A DNA stretch of 64,000 bases from Mycobacterium sp. UM_CSW (GCF_000455205.1 NZ_AUWQ01000034.1:1-64000); one strand, 5' to 3'. Numbered from the stretch's first letter, positions 33,192 to 42,360 are shown. Notes: generated by a model from the sequence alone, not told the origin. Numbers and translations: made by a program.

Positions 33192-34709
33192 GTGGCAACC
33201 AAGCCATCGCTTGAATCGCGCGTGCATGCCATTATTCCGAATGATCCGGATCAGGCGGCAAAACGCTCGACGCGTCCGTATGCAAAGCCTAAAAGCGGCG
33301 GTGATGCGCGATCCGAGGGCCAGCGCGACCGAGATAGGGTGCTGTATTCGACAGCATGGCGCCGATTAGGTGGAGTTACTCAGGTTGTAACTCCATTTAG
33401 TGAGTTGCCGCTGCTACACAACCGGCTAACACACTCCGAGAAAGTCGCACAAGTTGCACGGAGCATCGCGGAGGCGAAGATCCTCAGCGCTAACGAGACG
33501 ACACAAAAACTGGTGCAGAAACTTGGCGGATTTGACCTGGACGTGTGTGAGGCGGCCGCGCTTGCGCATGACCTTGGTCATCCCCCGTTTGGGCACATTG
33601 GTGAAAAAATCCTCGATGATGTCGCACGGAATAAAGAAATCCTGGACTTAGACGACGGCTTCGAAGGCAATGCCCAGAGCCTGCGGATTCTAGTTATCGG
33701 CAAGATTAGAAGCAACAAATACGAAGGAAATAACCCTACGTATGCCACCATAGCCGCGGTATCTAAATATCCCTGGAAGCGGGCAGGTAAACGGGCGGAT
33801 CACGACGAAATAATAGATACCGATTCGGAATATCGTAAGCACTGGAAGAAATTCAGTGCTTACGACCCGCAATACGAGCTCCTGACGCAGGCAAGAGAGT
33901 TCCTTCCGCCTTGCATCAGCGAGAAGGAAATACAGTCACTCGAAGCTTCCGTGATGGATGTCGCCGATGACATCACATATGCGGTCCATGACCTCGAAGA
34001 CTTCTACTTGGCCGGGATTCTCGACGTCTCGTGGATACGCGAAGATCTGGAAAAGTACATACGAGGAGAGCAAAAGACTGGTGATGTTTTCTTCGAACTC
34101 GCGAGCCGCCTAGGCGTGGATTATTCCGGCTGGTTCAATGACGATGAAATGATCCGTGCTGCAGAGTGGGCAGAGCGGGAACTGAAGTCTGGATTCAACC
34201 GTCGGCAGGTTAACTACAGTGAGGTGGAAGCGCAAGCACGCAAACGCGGCTCTGACTTCATCGACACGTTTATAAATGCGATTGAAGTGCGTGATGAGCC
34301 CTTCTGGACGGGCGGACCGTATGTCGGGCTTGACGAGCGCAACTGGCACCGCGTTCAAATCCTCAAAGAGATTACACGATCGTATGTTGTGCAGCGCCCA
34401 GACATTGCGCTTCTTCAACGGGGGCAACAGGAGGTGCTCGAAAAATTCGTGAAGCTGCTGTACGAATGGAGCGAAAACGATCGAGCTCGCCTTCCTGCGC
34501 GGCTGAAGCGTGAGATTGAAATCGCGGAAGAACAGCTTGATGGAGGTTCGACAATTGGTTATGGAAAAGACCAGCATGCACCAAGAGGCAAGAATAAGAA
34601 TCGCGCCATTCTCGACTACATATGTACTCTGACTGATTTGGAATGCCTGCAAATATACTACAAATTAAGCGGCATCCAGGTACATCGACCAGGTATGGTT
34701 AGCTTCTGA
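33192..34709 (+). CDS. dGTPase-like HD-domain triphosphohydrolase
   Basis: A 505-residue protein with the dGTPase pattern. YSTAWRRLGGVTQVV near residue 52 is followed by NRLTHSEKVAQVARSIA (first metal His), AALAHDLGHPPFGHIGEK near residue 120 (HD pair), and VMDVADDITYAVHDLED near residue 255 (fourth ligand). Such enzymes split dNTPs into nucleoside and triphosphate, and dGTPases can block phages by draining dNTPs. The segment between the HD and last Asp is longer than usual and lysine-rich. The gene is AT-richer than the chromosome. The start is GTG. Confidence 0.85.
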   Translation: MATKPSLESRVHAIIPNDPDQAAKRSTRPYAKPKSGGDARSEGQRDRDRVLYSTAWRRLGGVTQVVTPFSELPLLHNRLTHSEKVAQVARSIAEAKILSANETTQKLVQKLGGFDLDVCEAAALAHDLGHPPFGHIGEKILDDVARNKEILDLDDGFEGNAQSLRILVIGKIRSNKYEGNNPTYATIAAVSKYPWKRAGKRADHDEIIDTDSEYRKHWKKFSAYDPQYELLTQAREFLPPCISEKEIQSLEASVMDVADDITYAVHDLEDFYLAGILDVSWIREDLEKYIRGEQKTGDVFFELASRLGVDYSGWFNDDEMIRAAEWAERELKSGFNRRQVNYSEVEAQARKRGSDFIDTFINAIEVRDEPFWTGGPYVGLDERNWHRVQILKEITRSYVVQRPDIALLQRGQQEVLEKFVKLLYEWSENDRARLPARLKREIEIAEEQLDGGSTIGYGKDQHAPRGKNKNRAILDYICTLTDLECLQIYYKLSGIQVHRPGMVSF

Positions 34710-34777
34710 GGCAACGGTACTTTCGTGTTTCACCAATAACCAGCGCTGTAATCGCAAGTACTCCATAGCCAAGGTCC

Positions 34778-35059
34778 CTAGGGGTAAATAGCAAAGACGT
34801 CGTTCTCGTCCACAGTGTGCTTCACATGGGTCAATGCCAGATCCACTTCCGCAGGTTTGAATTGGCTCTCGTTCTCGAGCTCCGCATGAAGATCATCGCG
34901 GCTGATGGGACCCTTATCCTGGAGTAATCTCCTCACAGCTAGCACAATAGACTGAAGTCGCAAGATGCCATCGACAGGGCGCATCTCATAAATGGTCATG
35001 GTTGGGGTTGCCATTTCTCCTTCACCTGCTTCTTCGATTGTTTTCGGATTCTGCTCCAT
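34778..35059 (-). CDS. Small winged-helix-like protein B (flanks dGTPase)
   Basis: A 93-residue frame; a shorter start at 35014 is possible. Its C-terminal 60 residues share the layout of the small protein at 32971-33186: LRLQSIVLAVRRLLQDKGPIS, DDLHAELE, and LTHVKHTVDENDVFAIYP. It is convergent with the dGTPase-like gene, so the two paralogues bracket that gene. The following 35060-35511 has no gene that I can support. Confidence 0.5.
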   Translation of the reverse strand: MEQNPKTIEEAGEGEMATPTMTIYEMRPVDGILRLQSIVLAVRRLLQDKGPISRDDLHAELENESQFKPAEVDLALTHVKHTVDENDVFAIYP

Positions 35060-35511
35060 ATATTCAAATCGCTATACTGTTTTCTCAATTTATCTGGCAT
35101 TAATTATCAGGTTTAATCGGTGTGAAAGATAGGGTGAAAAATACAACGCCACGCCGAAGTACGCCACGCGTGCCGCGACGGTGCGGGTAGCGAGGGGCAA
35201 TCACCTTTGACCCACACAGGCCAACCGTAATGGAGACCACCGACATTGGGACTGCCTCGACGCATCGTTGACATGTGTGTTCGCTGGGCTATGCCTCTAC
35301 GCACGCCGTACTCGCTGTGCCGCTTTCACGTCGCCTTTCGTGTACTCGCCCTGGCACAGAACGAGCCCTCCCCAGCTGAGGCGACGACCCGATTGACGAC
35401 CTACCGCGCTCCCGACTCCGAACTCGCCTGGGTGCTCCCATCATCACCGCACGTCCGCGCCAGATCAGTGCATGACCTGGCGATACATCGACAGCCGAGC
35501 CGGGCCTTTGC

Positions 35512-36030
35512 TCAGCTCATTTGGGATCCGGCAGCGAATAGCTGCCGTACGCGCCGAGTGAGCTCCCAATACTCGGGGATGGTCAGTTCCGTGATCAACG
35601 ACATGATGTGATCGATCTTGTTCACATCAGCCGGCTTCTGACTATTGGCGTCGACCGCAAGCCGATGCAATAGATCGGCGAAATACGCAATTGCGTTGTA
35701 CTCCGGCCGCTTTCGGAACGTTTCGACCGAGTCATAGCCGAGCCGCTTCGCCGCGACCTCGCGTAGGACAGAGGGTCTCGCACCGCGACGTCCTATTTCA
35801 AGGCCGAACAAGATGCCGATAGCCGTGCCCTGCGCGCCCTCGGCATACGACGTGAAAGCGTGTCGAAGCATCCGCTCGATGTCGTCAGCGCTGCCAGCCC
35901 CCATCGTCGCCGTCGCGAGCTTGGACAGCTCGGGCAGTTCATCGATGCGCTCCCGCAGCCGGTGCAGGCCGGTCTTGCGAACGATCTTCAGCTCATTGAT
36001 GAGTGCTCCGCGTCGCTCTTGTTCCGGCAT
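35512..36030 (-). CDS. Hypothetical helical protein
   Basis: A 172-residue, mostly helical protein (ELKIVRKTGLHRLRERIDELPELSKL, then DDIERMLRHAFTSYAEGAQG and GYDSVETFRKRPEYNAIAYFADLL). The N-terminus is Arg/Glu-rich. Its charge pattern suggests a cytoplasmic regulator or accessory protein. No family is recognised. It is divergent from the small operon leading to the mobility genes, 125 bp apart. Confidence 0.55.
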   Translation of the reverse strand: MPEQERRGALINELKIVRKTGLHRLRERIDELPELSKLATATMGAGSADDIERMLRHAFTSYAEGAQGTAIGILFGLEIGRRGARPSVLREVAAKRLGYDSVETFRKRPEYNAIAYFADLLHRLAVDANSQKPADVNKIDHIMSLITELTIPEYWELTRRVRQLFAAGSQMS

Positions 36031-36155
36031 AACCCGATTCTGCCCTGATATCTACCATTCTACGCCCAGAAAATGCGACATCAGCGGGAGGACCATGGAT
36101 GACGAGGGGATATCGCATTCACTGATGGCCCGAAGTTGACCAGAAAGGACTCACA

Positions 36156-36524
36156 ATGACGTACGAACTGGAGCCGATGAAGCAGCGCAGGCCAGAGTTA
36201 CCCCCCGCACTACCGCCGTTCTCAAAGGAAGCGCGACAGGTGGCGCAGATGGACCGCCAGTCCATCGTCCGTGCCCGCGAGGACTTCAACCGGGTGCGGG
36301 AGCACCTACACCAGCTCGAGCTCAGTCGGCTAGCTGAGAATGCCGAGGCGGACATGCGTGAGGAGTGCACCATCCATGCCATGCGTAACGCACGGGAGGT
36401 TGATGACGCCGCGCGACACTTCGAAGGCGGCCGCGAAGGCCTCGCCATGACCATCCGGGAAATGCAGGCGGCCTACAACACCGGCGAGATCGCACACATC
36501 GCGATGCGGGGATGTCACCGGTAA
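36156..36524 (+). CDS. Hypothetical coiled-coil protein
   Basis: A 122-residue protein with a long charged helix (REDFNRVREHLHQLELSRLAENAEADMREE) and Pro-rich start (RPELPPALPPFSK). GAAAGGA precedes the ATG. It begins a run of small genes leading to the coupling ATPase; the next start overlaps its stop (TAATG). Role unknown. Confidence 0.55.
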   Translation: MTYELEPMKQRRPELPPALPPFSKEARQVAQMDRQSIVRAREDFNRVREHLHQLELSRLAENAEADMREECTIHAMRNAREVDDAARHFEGGREGLAMTIREMQAAYNTGEIAHIAMRGCHR

Positions 36525-36775
36525 TGGCTGCGCTTCCCTGCTTCGAGGATCTGTGGAACGGCGTGACCTGCCTGGCGGCCGCACCTCCACCGGTTGACCC
36601 GCTGATCGAGCGCCTGCGCCAGATCAGCCAACAGCTCGTCGAGGAAAAGCGGGCGATGGACCGTCGTGCCCAGCAGGTGATCCGTGCGATGCAAGCCGTC
36701 GCGTCGGCCGCCGGACAGGACGGGTCGACGGTTCAAGACGATACGAGCGTCGAGCGGTGGGTCGTGACCGAATGA
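36524..36775 (+). CDS. Hypothetical small helical protein
   Basis: An 83-residue protein whose ATG overlaps the previous stop. An amphipathic helix runs LIERLRQISQQLVEEKRAMDRRAQQVI, followed by an acidic tail. The tight coupling implies joint function with the coiled-coil protein before it. No family is recognised. Confidence 0.5.
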   Translation: MAALPCFEDLWNGVTCLAAAPPPVDPLIERLRQISQQLVEEKRAMDRRAQQVIRAMQAVASAAGQDGSTVQDDTSVERWVVTE

Positions 36776-36830
36776 TTCCCTACTGCGCAGCCAGTCGAAA
36801 TGAAGCGGTTCCGAATCATCGGGGTGGACC

Positions 36831-37040
36831 GTGAATAGCTCGGGACCGGGTCACTTCGTCGACCGGCTCATCGGCTGGTGCTTCAGCATCCTGGCCGCAG
36901 CGATCGCGCTCTACTGCGCAGTCAAGCTGCTCGCGGACATCTTGCCGGCGCTGGTTGTTGTGGTCGGCGCGCTCACGCTCATCAGCCTGGTCGTCGGGGC
37001 GGGAATCGTTGTGTTCCGCACAATACGAAACCGTTGGTGA
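36831..37040 (+). CDS. Small two-helix membrane protein
   Basis: A 69-residue protein from GTG, with two hydrophobic segments (residues 16-36, IGWCFSILAAAIALYCAVKLL, and 40-62). Ends are short and polar. Small membrane proteins of this type sit in many mobile-element transfer operons. Its role is unknown. Confidence 0.55.
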   Translation: MNSSGPGHFVDRLIGWCFSILAAAIALYCAVKLLADILPALVVVVGALTLISLVVGAGIVVFRTIRNRW

Positions 37041-37103
37041 TTTCATGACATTTCGTATCAAGAACGTCTGTTCCTTTCGGTGTTGTGTTATGTACCAAAG
37101 TCA

Positions 37104-37163
37104 TTGAGCGTTGCATCGAAGCAACGCATAGTAGGAATGTGCGCCCGTTGATTTGATTCAACG
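37104..37163 (+). promoter_or_regulatory. Mobility-operon promoter with two operator palindromes
   Basis: A -35 box TTGAGC (37104-37109), a 17-bp spacer and -10 CATAGT (37127-37132) form a plausible promoter. The perfect palindrome GCGTTGC-ATCGAA-GCAACGC (37108-37127) fills the spacer. A second, CGTTGA-TTTGAT-TCAACG (37146-37163), lies just past the expected start. Both share the half-site and 6-bp spacer of the palindrome before the XRE gene. An oriT role is an alternative reading. Confidence 0.65.
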
Positions 37164-37210
37164 CTAAGCGCCATTCACCAACTCACCGAATTTACAAAGG
37201 GAGGATAGCC

Positions 37211-37468
37211 ATGTCTAAAACAGGACGATCAAACCAACGCCGCGGACCACGCGGCACACGAAAAGCGCAGCGACGCACTGTCGTTCTCGGGGTCAGACGG
37301 AAGCCTCCCGATCTGCCCAAGCTCAGTCGGGCAGTCATCGCCATAGCCATGCGCGAGGCCGAAGCAGACGCTGAGGTCAAAGCGGCCATAGCCGACTGGG
37401 CGCCGGACGAACTACAAGACGAAGACAATCCTTCAAAAGGATCAGACGTGGAGGTCGGTCATGACTGA
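37211..37468 (+). CDS. Small basic protein preceding the coupling ATPase
   Basis: An 85-residue protein with a very basic first third (RSNQRRGPRGTRKAQRRT), then a helix (KLSRAVIAIAMREAEADAEV) and an acidic tail. GGGAGG lies 8 bp before the ATG. It overlaps the start of the ATPase gene by 8 bp. A DNA- or ATPase-binding accessory role is plausible but not shown. Confidence 0.6.
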   Translation: MSKTGRSNQRRGPRGTRKAQRRTVVLGVRRKPPDLPKLSRAVIAIAMREAEADAEVKAAIADWAPDELQDEDNPSKGSDVEVGHD

Positions 37469-39662
37469 CCAACTAGACGTTCCGCTCACCGCCGACTCGC
37501 TATTCTGGCAGCAGTTCTTCTTTCAGCAGCCGTTCCAGGAAGCGAAAGCCGTTGGTCTGCTCAGGCATTGGGCGGCTCAAGACCATGCACCCCAACTCAT
37601 CCTTGAGGCTCGTTCGGATGTCACCGGTGTTGAGTACTTAGTTGGCAGCCAACTGCGGCACGCACAACAGGTACGCCGGTCAGTCGAGGACCTCGTTGAG
37701 GGCTCGATCGTGACGAGTTACGAACCGGGCGATCGAGAGCAGATCAGCACTGCGCGTCGGCTGCAACTGACCACCACCACGCGACCGCTTGAACCATCAG
37801 ACCCGGTGGCGGCGGGCCGGTCAATCCTCCACGCCCTCACCGCAGTTCAGCGCGGCGAGCGCATGGTCATTCAAATCGTGCTCGGTCCGCGCTACCAGCC
37901 ATTGCTCGGTCCCCCAGCGCCAAACCGCGCCGATCAACCGGTTCTTTCGAAGGTGCTCCACGGCGTCCTCCCCGAGCAACGACCTGATTCCCGGCAGGCG
38001 TTGGCCCACAAGCTGGGCCAACACGGCTTCCGAGCGGCACTGCGGATTGGCGTCGATGCTGCCACGGCTGACCGGCGTCGTACGTTACTGCTTGGCCTGG
38101 CGGCGGCAATCCGGACTGCGGAAGCACCAGGCGTGCACCTAAAGCTCAGACCTGAGAAGCCGCGGGAAATCAACGCCCCACGTTCAACGTGGTCGATGTT
38201 CACTCGCTCGCAGCATCTGACAGTGACGGAGGTTGCGCGACTCACCGGTTGGCCCGTGTCCGATCGCGATGAGCCGTTTCCGGGCCAGCCACCACGGCAT
38301 CCGAAACCTGTGCGACCGAGCGGGGCCGTGCAAACGGGTGAACGCGTTGTGGCAACAGCCAATGCGCCAGGCGCTGAAGGCCCAGTCGGCTACAGCGTCA
38401 CTGATGCACTCCGGCACACGTGGGTGATCGGTCCCAACGGTGTTGGCAAATCGACGCTCCTGCTCAACCTGATCGTCCAAGACCTTGAGGCCGGTCGGCC
38501 GATTGTCGTCGTCGAGCCAAAGGATTTGGTCCGCGACATCTTGGCCCGCGTCCCCGAGCACCGCAAGGAAGACATCGTGCTTGTCGACCCCTTTGACGTG
38601 GCGCCAGTCGGCATCAACCCGCTCGACAGCCGCTACCGTGATGGACGCCAACCTGAGGTCGTTGCCGACGCGCTGTTTGGCACCTTTAAGGCAATCCATG
38701 GCGACAGCCTCGGTCCGCGTAGTGCCGACATTCTTCGCAATTCGCTCGACGTGCTCGCGCGGCGCGACGACGCGTCGCTGGTGATGCTGCCGCTGCTGCT
38801 GACTAATCCCGGCTTTCGCCGCTCGCTCACGCAGCACACCATGCGCGACGACCCCTATGCGGCCGGGCCCTTTTGGCAATGGTTCGACAGCCTTTCGCCG
38901 GAAGCCATCGCGACGACCGTCGCACCGCTGAGCAACAAGCTGCGACCGCTCCTGACCAAACAGCTCCGCGCGGTGCTGGCTCAGCGTTCACCGAAGTTCA
39001 ACATCCGCCAAGTCCTGACCGAGAACAAGGTGCTACTGGTGCCGCTGCAAAAGGGCGTCATCGGCCCCGAAAGCGCGCAACTCTTGGGGGCACTAGTCGT
39101 AGCCGAACTCTGGCAAGCCATCCGCGAACGAGCCGGAACATCGGAAGGGACCCGCACGCCGCTCATGGTCTATATCGACGAAGTCCAGGATTACCTGCGC
39201 CTGCCAACCGACCTTGGTGATGCACTCGCCACGGCTCGCGGCCTTGGCGCCGGCTTCCACCTGGCGCACCAGTACGAGAAGCAGCTGCCGCCGGCCATGC
39301 TGGATGCCTTCCGCAACAACGCCCGTTCCCGCATCTGCTTTCAGCTGCGGCCCGGCGATGCCAAGGAGATGGTGGCCGGTCAATCGGTGCTGAGCGTCGA
39401 GGACTTCGGCATGCTGCCCGCGTACCACGTCTACGCGAGCCTGGTACGCGACAACGCCGTGCAGCCGTGGGCTTCCGGTATCACCAGCGCACCGCCGCCC
39501 AAAACCAGCGACCCGGACGAGATCCGGCGACTGAGCCGGGAGCGCTATGGCCAACCACTCGATGACATCGAAACCGGCTTCTCCGAACTCCTCAGTGGTG
39601 CAGCCAAAGCGGAGAAATCAGATGAGATGGGCGGACCGAAACGGCGACGGAGGCAGGCATGA
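37461..39662 (+). CDS. VirD4/HerA-like DNA-transfer ATPase
   Basis: A 733-residue ATPase. Walker A is IGPNGVGKSTLLLNL near residue 322, followed by RPIVVVEPKDLVRDIL. Walker B is MVYIDEVQDYLRL near residue 570. A later block (NARSRICFQLRPGDA) matches the TraD/TraM-recognition C-terminal fold. The N-terminal 280 residues are a separate domain without membrane helices. This family couples DNA to a transfer pore or pumps DNA. It overlaps genes on both sides (ATGACTGA and ATGA). Confidence 0.8.
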   Translation: MTDQLDVPLTADSLFWQQFFFQQPFQEAKAVGLLRHWAAQDHAPQLILEARSDVTGVEYLVGSQLRHAQQVRRSVEDLVEGSIVTSYEPGDREQISTARRLQLTTTTRPLEPSDPVAAGRSILHALTAVQRGERMVIQIVLGPRYQPLLGPPAPNRADQPVLSKVLHGVLPEQRPDSRQALAHKLGQHGFRAALRIGVDAATADRRRTLLLGLAAAIRTAEAPGVHLKLRPEKPREINAPRSTWSMFTRSQHLTVTEVARLTGWPVSDRDEPFPGQPPRHPKPVRPSGAVQTGERVVATANAPGAEGPVGYSVTDALRHTWVIGPNGVGKSTLLLNLIVQDLEAGRPIVVVEPKDLVRDILARVPEHRKEDIVLVDPFDVAPVGINPLDSRYRDGRQPEVVADALFGTFKAIHGDSLGPRSADILRNSLDVLARRDDASLVMLPLLLTNPGFRRSLTQHTMRDDPYAAGPFWQWFDSLSPEAIATTVAPLSNKLRPLLTKQLRAVLAQRSPKFNIRQVLTENKVLLVPLQKGVIGPESAQLLGALVVAELWQAIRERAGTSEGTRTPLMVYIDEVQDYLRLPTDLGDALATARGLGAGFHLAHQYEKQLPPAMLDAFRNNARSRICFQLRPGDAKEMVAGQSVLSVEDFGMLPAYHVYASLVRDNAVQPWASGITSAPPPKTSDPDEIRRLSRERYGQPLDDIETGFSELLSGAAKAEKSDEMGGPKRRRRQA

Positions 39663-40636
39663 GACGAGAAGACAACCACGATCATGCCGGTCCAATCGGT
39701 GATCCGATCCGCTTGAGTAACAAACCGCCCCTGACCTCAATAAATGACAAGTCAGGGTTGGCGAATGATGGTGCCCATACGGGCACCACACCCCCGAAGC
39801 AGACGAAGAAGCGCCGGACCCAGTCCCACGACATTGAGGCATTGCGGGAACGACTGAGCGAACGCGACCTAGCAATACTGCGATCCGTTGCAGAGCACCA
39901 ATTCCTAACTGTTCGCCAAATCGAAGCCTTCTACTTCGCCGATCACCCATCGGCAACTGGTGGACGACTGGCCCGGCGAGCATTGGCGCGGATGCGTAAT
40001 CTGCGCCTCCTCGGTGCCACCAACCGGCGGGTTGGTGGCGTCCGCAGCGGGTCCGCGGGCATGGTGCACTACATCGATGTTGTGGGCGATCAGCTGCTCG
40101 ACGGGCGGTCAGGCAGGGGGTCGCGCCGCTTCTTCAACTGGTCGCAACGATTCGTGCACCACCGCCTGGCGATCGCTGACACTCATCTGGCGCTGATCGA
40201 GGCTGATCGGCAAGCGCAGCTTGAACTCGTTGAGTGCTTGGTCGAGCCAGCATCCTGGCGCCGGTTTGTTGGCCTCGGCGGTGCTCGCCTCGCCCTGAAG
40301 GCCGATCTTTACATCGAGATCGCGACCACGCCGGGTAGCGACTTCGTCAATCCTTGGTTTGTCGAATTGGATCTCGGGACAGAGAGCATCGCGACGGTGC
40401 TGAAGAAATGCCGCGACTACGAGGCCTACCGCCGGACGGGAACTGAGCAAGCTGACGGCAGCGGCTTTCCGCTCGTCGCGTGGAGCATGACCCATCCCGA
40501 CCCGACCAAGGCCGAGCGGCGGCGGCTTGCCCTCCGTGATGCCATCGACAACGACCGCAATCTGCCCGCTGCACTATTCCGCATCATCGCGCCAGACAAG
40601 CTGATCCCGTTGCTAACGCGTGGAGGCGCCGTATGA
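39659..40636 (+). CDS. Replication-relaxation family protein
   Basis: A 325-residue protein. After a disordered start (residues 1-55) comes the replication-relaxation winged-helix motif SERDLAILRSVAEHQFLTVRQIEAFYF near residue 62, with RRALARMRNLRLL following. The rest is a mixed alpha/beta domain with FVELDLGTESIATVLKKCRDY. Members sit near transfer ATPases in actinobacterial elements and are thought to help replication or relaxation of plasmid DNA. Overlaps with both neighbours mark one operon. Confidence 0.75.
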   Translation: MRREDNHDHAGPIGDPIRLSNKPPLTSINDKSGLANDGAHTGTTPPKQTKKRRTQSHDIEALRERLSERDLAILRSVAEHQFLTVRQIEAFYFADHPSATGGRLARRALARMRNLRLLGATNRRVGGVRSGSAGMVHYIDVVGDQLLDGRSGRGSRRFFNWSQRFVHHRLAIADTHLALIEADRQAQLELVECLVEPASWRRFVGLGGARLALKADLYIEIATTPGSDFVNPWFVELDLGTESIATVLKKCRDYEAYRRTGTEQADGSGFPLVAWSMTHPDPTKAERRRLALRDAIDNDRNLPAALFRIIAPDKLIPLLTRGGAV

Positions 40637-41661
40637 GTGCCTTCCCCCCAACACAAGTCCCTCGCCGCGAGCTGCTGGTGGGTGACGCCCTCGACCGCCT
40701 CCGCGAGCTTCCGGACAGCTCAATCGACATGGCGCTGACCAGTCCGCCGTATTTCCGGCTGCGCAACTACGGGGAGGACGGGCAGATAGGGCTTGAACAA
40801 CATGTCGATCAGTGGGCCGATCGGCTCGCAGCGATCAGCGCCGAGATTCACCGCGTGCTGGTGCCCACGGGCACCTTCTGGCTCAACCTTGGCGACACTT
40901 ATGCGACGCACCCCTCACAAGGAGCCGACCGCAAAAGTCTGCTGATGGCCCCGGAGCGGCTCGCGTTGCGGCTGCAGCGAGCTGGTTGGACTGTCCGCAA
41001 CAAGGTGGTGTGGGCCAAGACCAATCCAATGCCGACCAGCATCAAGGACCGGCTCAACTGCACCTATGAGTTCGTCTATGTCTTCGCGAAACAGCCCAGC
41101 TATTTCTTCGACCTTGACGCGGTTCGCCAACCGCACCGCTCGTCCCTGAGGAAGCCGTACGTCGCTGAGCGGCGCGACGCTGAACTATGGCGCGGACCGA
41201 ATAGCGACACCGCTACCGGCCTCGACGCCATCAAAGCCGCTGGCCGCGTCGGGCATCCACTAGGCAAGAACCCGGGCGACGTCTGGCTGCTTCCCAGCAG
41301 TAGCTTCCGCGGTGCCCATCACGCGACCTTCCCAGTTCGGTTGGCCAGCCGAGCGATTCAGGCTGGCTGTCCCGAGGCCCGCTGCACCCGATGCCGGCTG
41401 CCGTGGCGACGACGAGTCATCCGCGCCATCGGCGGAACCGCTATCCGAGCAGCGCTGGTACCAACGTGCGAGTGCCGTACTACGAGCGAGCCTGGTCTTG
41501 TGCTTGACCCGTTCATTGGCAGCGGCACTACCGCCATCGCCGCCGAGGAGCTTGCACGCGATTGGCTAGGCATCGAGCTCAATCCAGACTTCGCCGCCAT
41601 GGCAGAGCGTCGGATTCTCGACGCGCGAGGGCGTCGACAGCCGGAAGAAAAAGCAGCATGA
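40633..41661 (+). CDS. Site-specific DNA methyltransferase (orphan, beta class)
   Basis: A 342-residue amino-methyltransferase. The catalytic motif TSPPYFRLRNYG lies near residue 36 and the AdoMet motif LDPFIGSGTTAIAAEELARDW near residue 290, so the order is beta-class (N4-cytosine or N6-adenine). Two CxxC pairs (CTRC, then CEC) near residues 255 and 278 may bind zinc. No restriction endonuclease gene is nearby. It overlaps the upstream gene by ATGA. It could protect element DNA from host restriction. Confidence 0.85.
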   Translation: MSAFPPTQVPRRELLVGDALDRLRELPDSSIDMALTSPPYFRLRNYGEDGQIGLEQHVDQWADRLAAISAEIHRVLVPTGTFWLNLGDTYATHPSQGADRKSLLMAPERLALRLQRAGWTVRNKVVWAKTNPMPTSIKDRLNCTYEFVYVFAKQPSYFFDLDAVRQPHRSSLRKPYVAERRDAELWRGPNSDTATGLDAIKAAGRVGHPLGKNPGDVWLLPSSSFRGAHHATFPVRLASRAIQAGCPEARCTRCRLPWRRRVIRAIGGTAIRAALVPTCECRTTSEPGLVLDPFIGSGTTAIAAEELARDWLGIELNPDFAAMAERRILDARGRRQPEEKAA

Positions 41662-41747
41662 CAAGCCACAGGCCTCATCGGTGTCATGCGGTCGTTCCCG
41701 TAAGCGCACCACGCGCTTACCGGCCGCACAGCACCGAGGAGGTCGCT

Positions 41748-42101
41748 ATGTCCACACCCGATGAGTCAGCCAAAGGCGTGAAGACCCTTGGCATCCGGCT
41801 CCAACCCGATGTACATGCGCAATTGAGCTTCATTGCTCAACTGCGTGAGGGCACTATCACCGACGAGATCCAGATCGCCATCACCGGGCACATCGCTCGG
41901 TCGAAGGAAGATCCGGAACTCCGAGGCCGCGCCGACGCGGCACGCGCTGAAATCGAGCGTGAAGCCGCCGCAAGGCAGAAGGCCATCGCCAGCCTGTTCA
42001 CGACGGAACCACCTGGATCTAGCGGTGATTCCGACGACACGGCAGGACAGTCACGGCCGGCACGTCGCGGTCAGAAAGGTGATAGCCCGCCGGAGAACTG
42101 A
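41748..42101 (+). CDS. Ribbon-helix-helix-like protein
   Basis: A 117-residue protein from ATG with GAGGAGG upstream. Its start KTLGIRLQPDVHAQLSFIAQLREGTITDEIQIAITGHI follows the ribbon-helix-helix layout: a beta strand, then two helices. The C-terminal part is charged and disordered. RHH proteins next to transfer ATPases often act at oriT or as operon repressors. The call comes from pattern only. Confidence 0.6.
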   Translation: MSTPDESAKGVKTLGIRLQPDVHAQLSFIAQLREGTITDEIQIAITGHIARSKEDPELRGRADAARAEIEREAAARQKAIASLFTTEPPGSSGDSDDTAGQSRPARRGQKGDSPPEN

Positions 42102-42319
42102 TCGGCCTGAACCGAATCAGCACCCCTCCGGAATCCGGGCCGGGGAGCAGATCGAGCCCGATGCTCACTGCTCCCCGGTCCGCACAACCACAAGCCGATA
42201 GCCGTAAGGGGCATCGTGGACTGTTTCACAACGAGCGCAACTGCCCGGTCACCCATAGACGCGAGAGAAGGAAATCCTGTCCTTTGCAACAAATTTCGCG
42301 TCCAGGCGACGCGGCATTC

Positions 42320-42350
42320 CGTTGCCCCGATGCAACGAAAATTATAAAAT
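42320..42350 (+). promoter_or_regulatory. XRE promoter with operator palindrome
   Basis: CGTTGC-CCCGAT-GCAACG (42320-42337) is a perfect palindrome with the same arms as the site at 37109-37126. TATAAA (42343-42348) forms the -10 element, so the operator covers the -35 region. The ATG lies at 42361, giving a leader of only a few bases. Autoregulation by the XRE protein is likely. Confidence 0.65.
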
Positions 42351-42360
42351 AGAATAGTAA

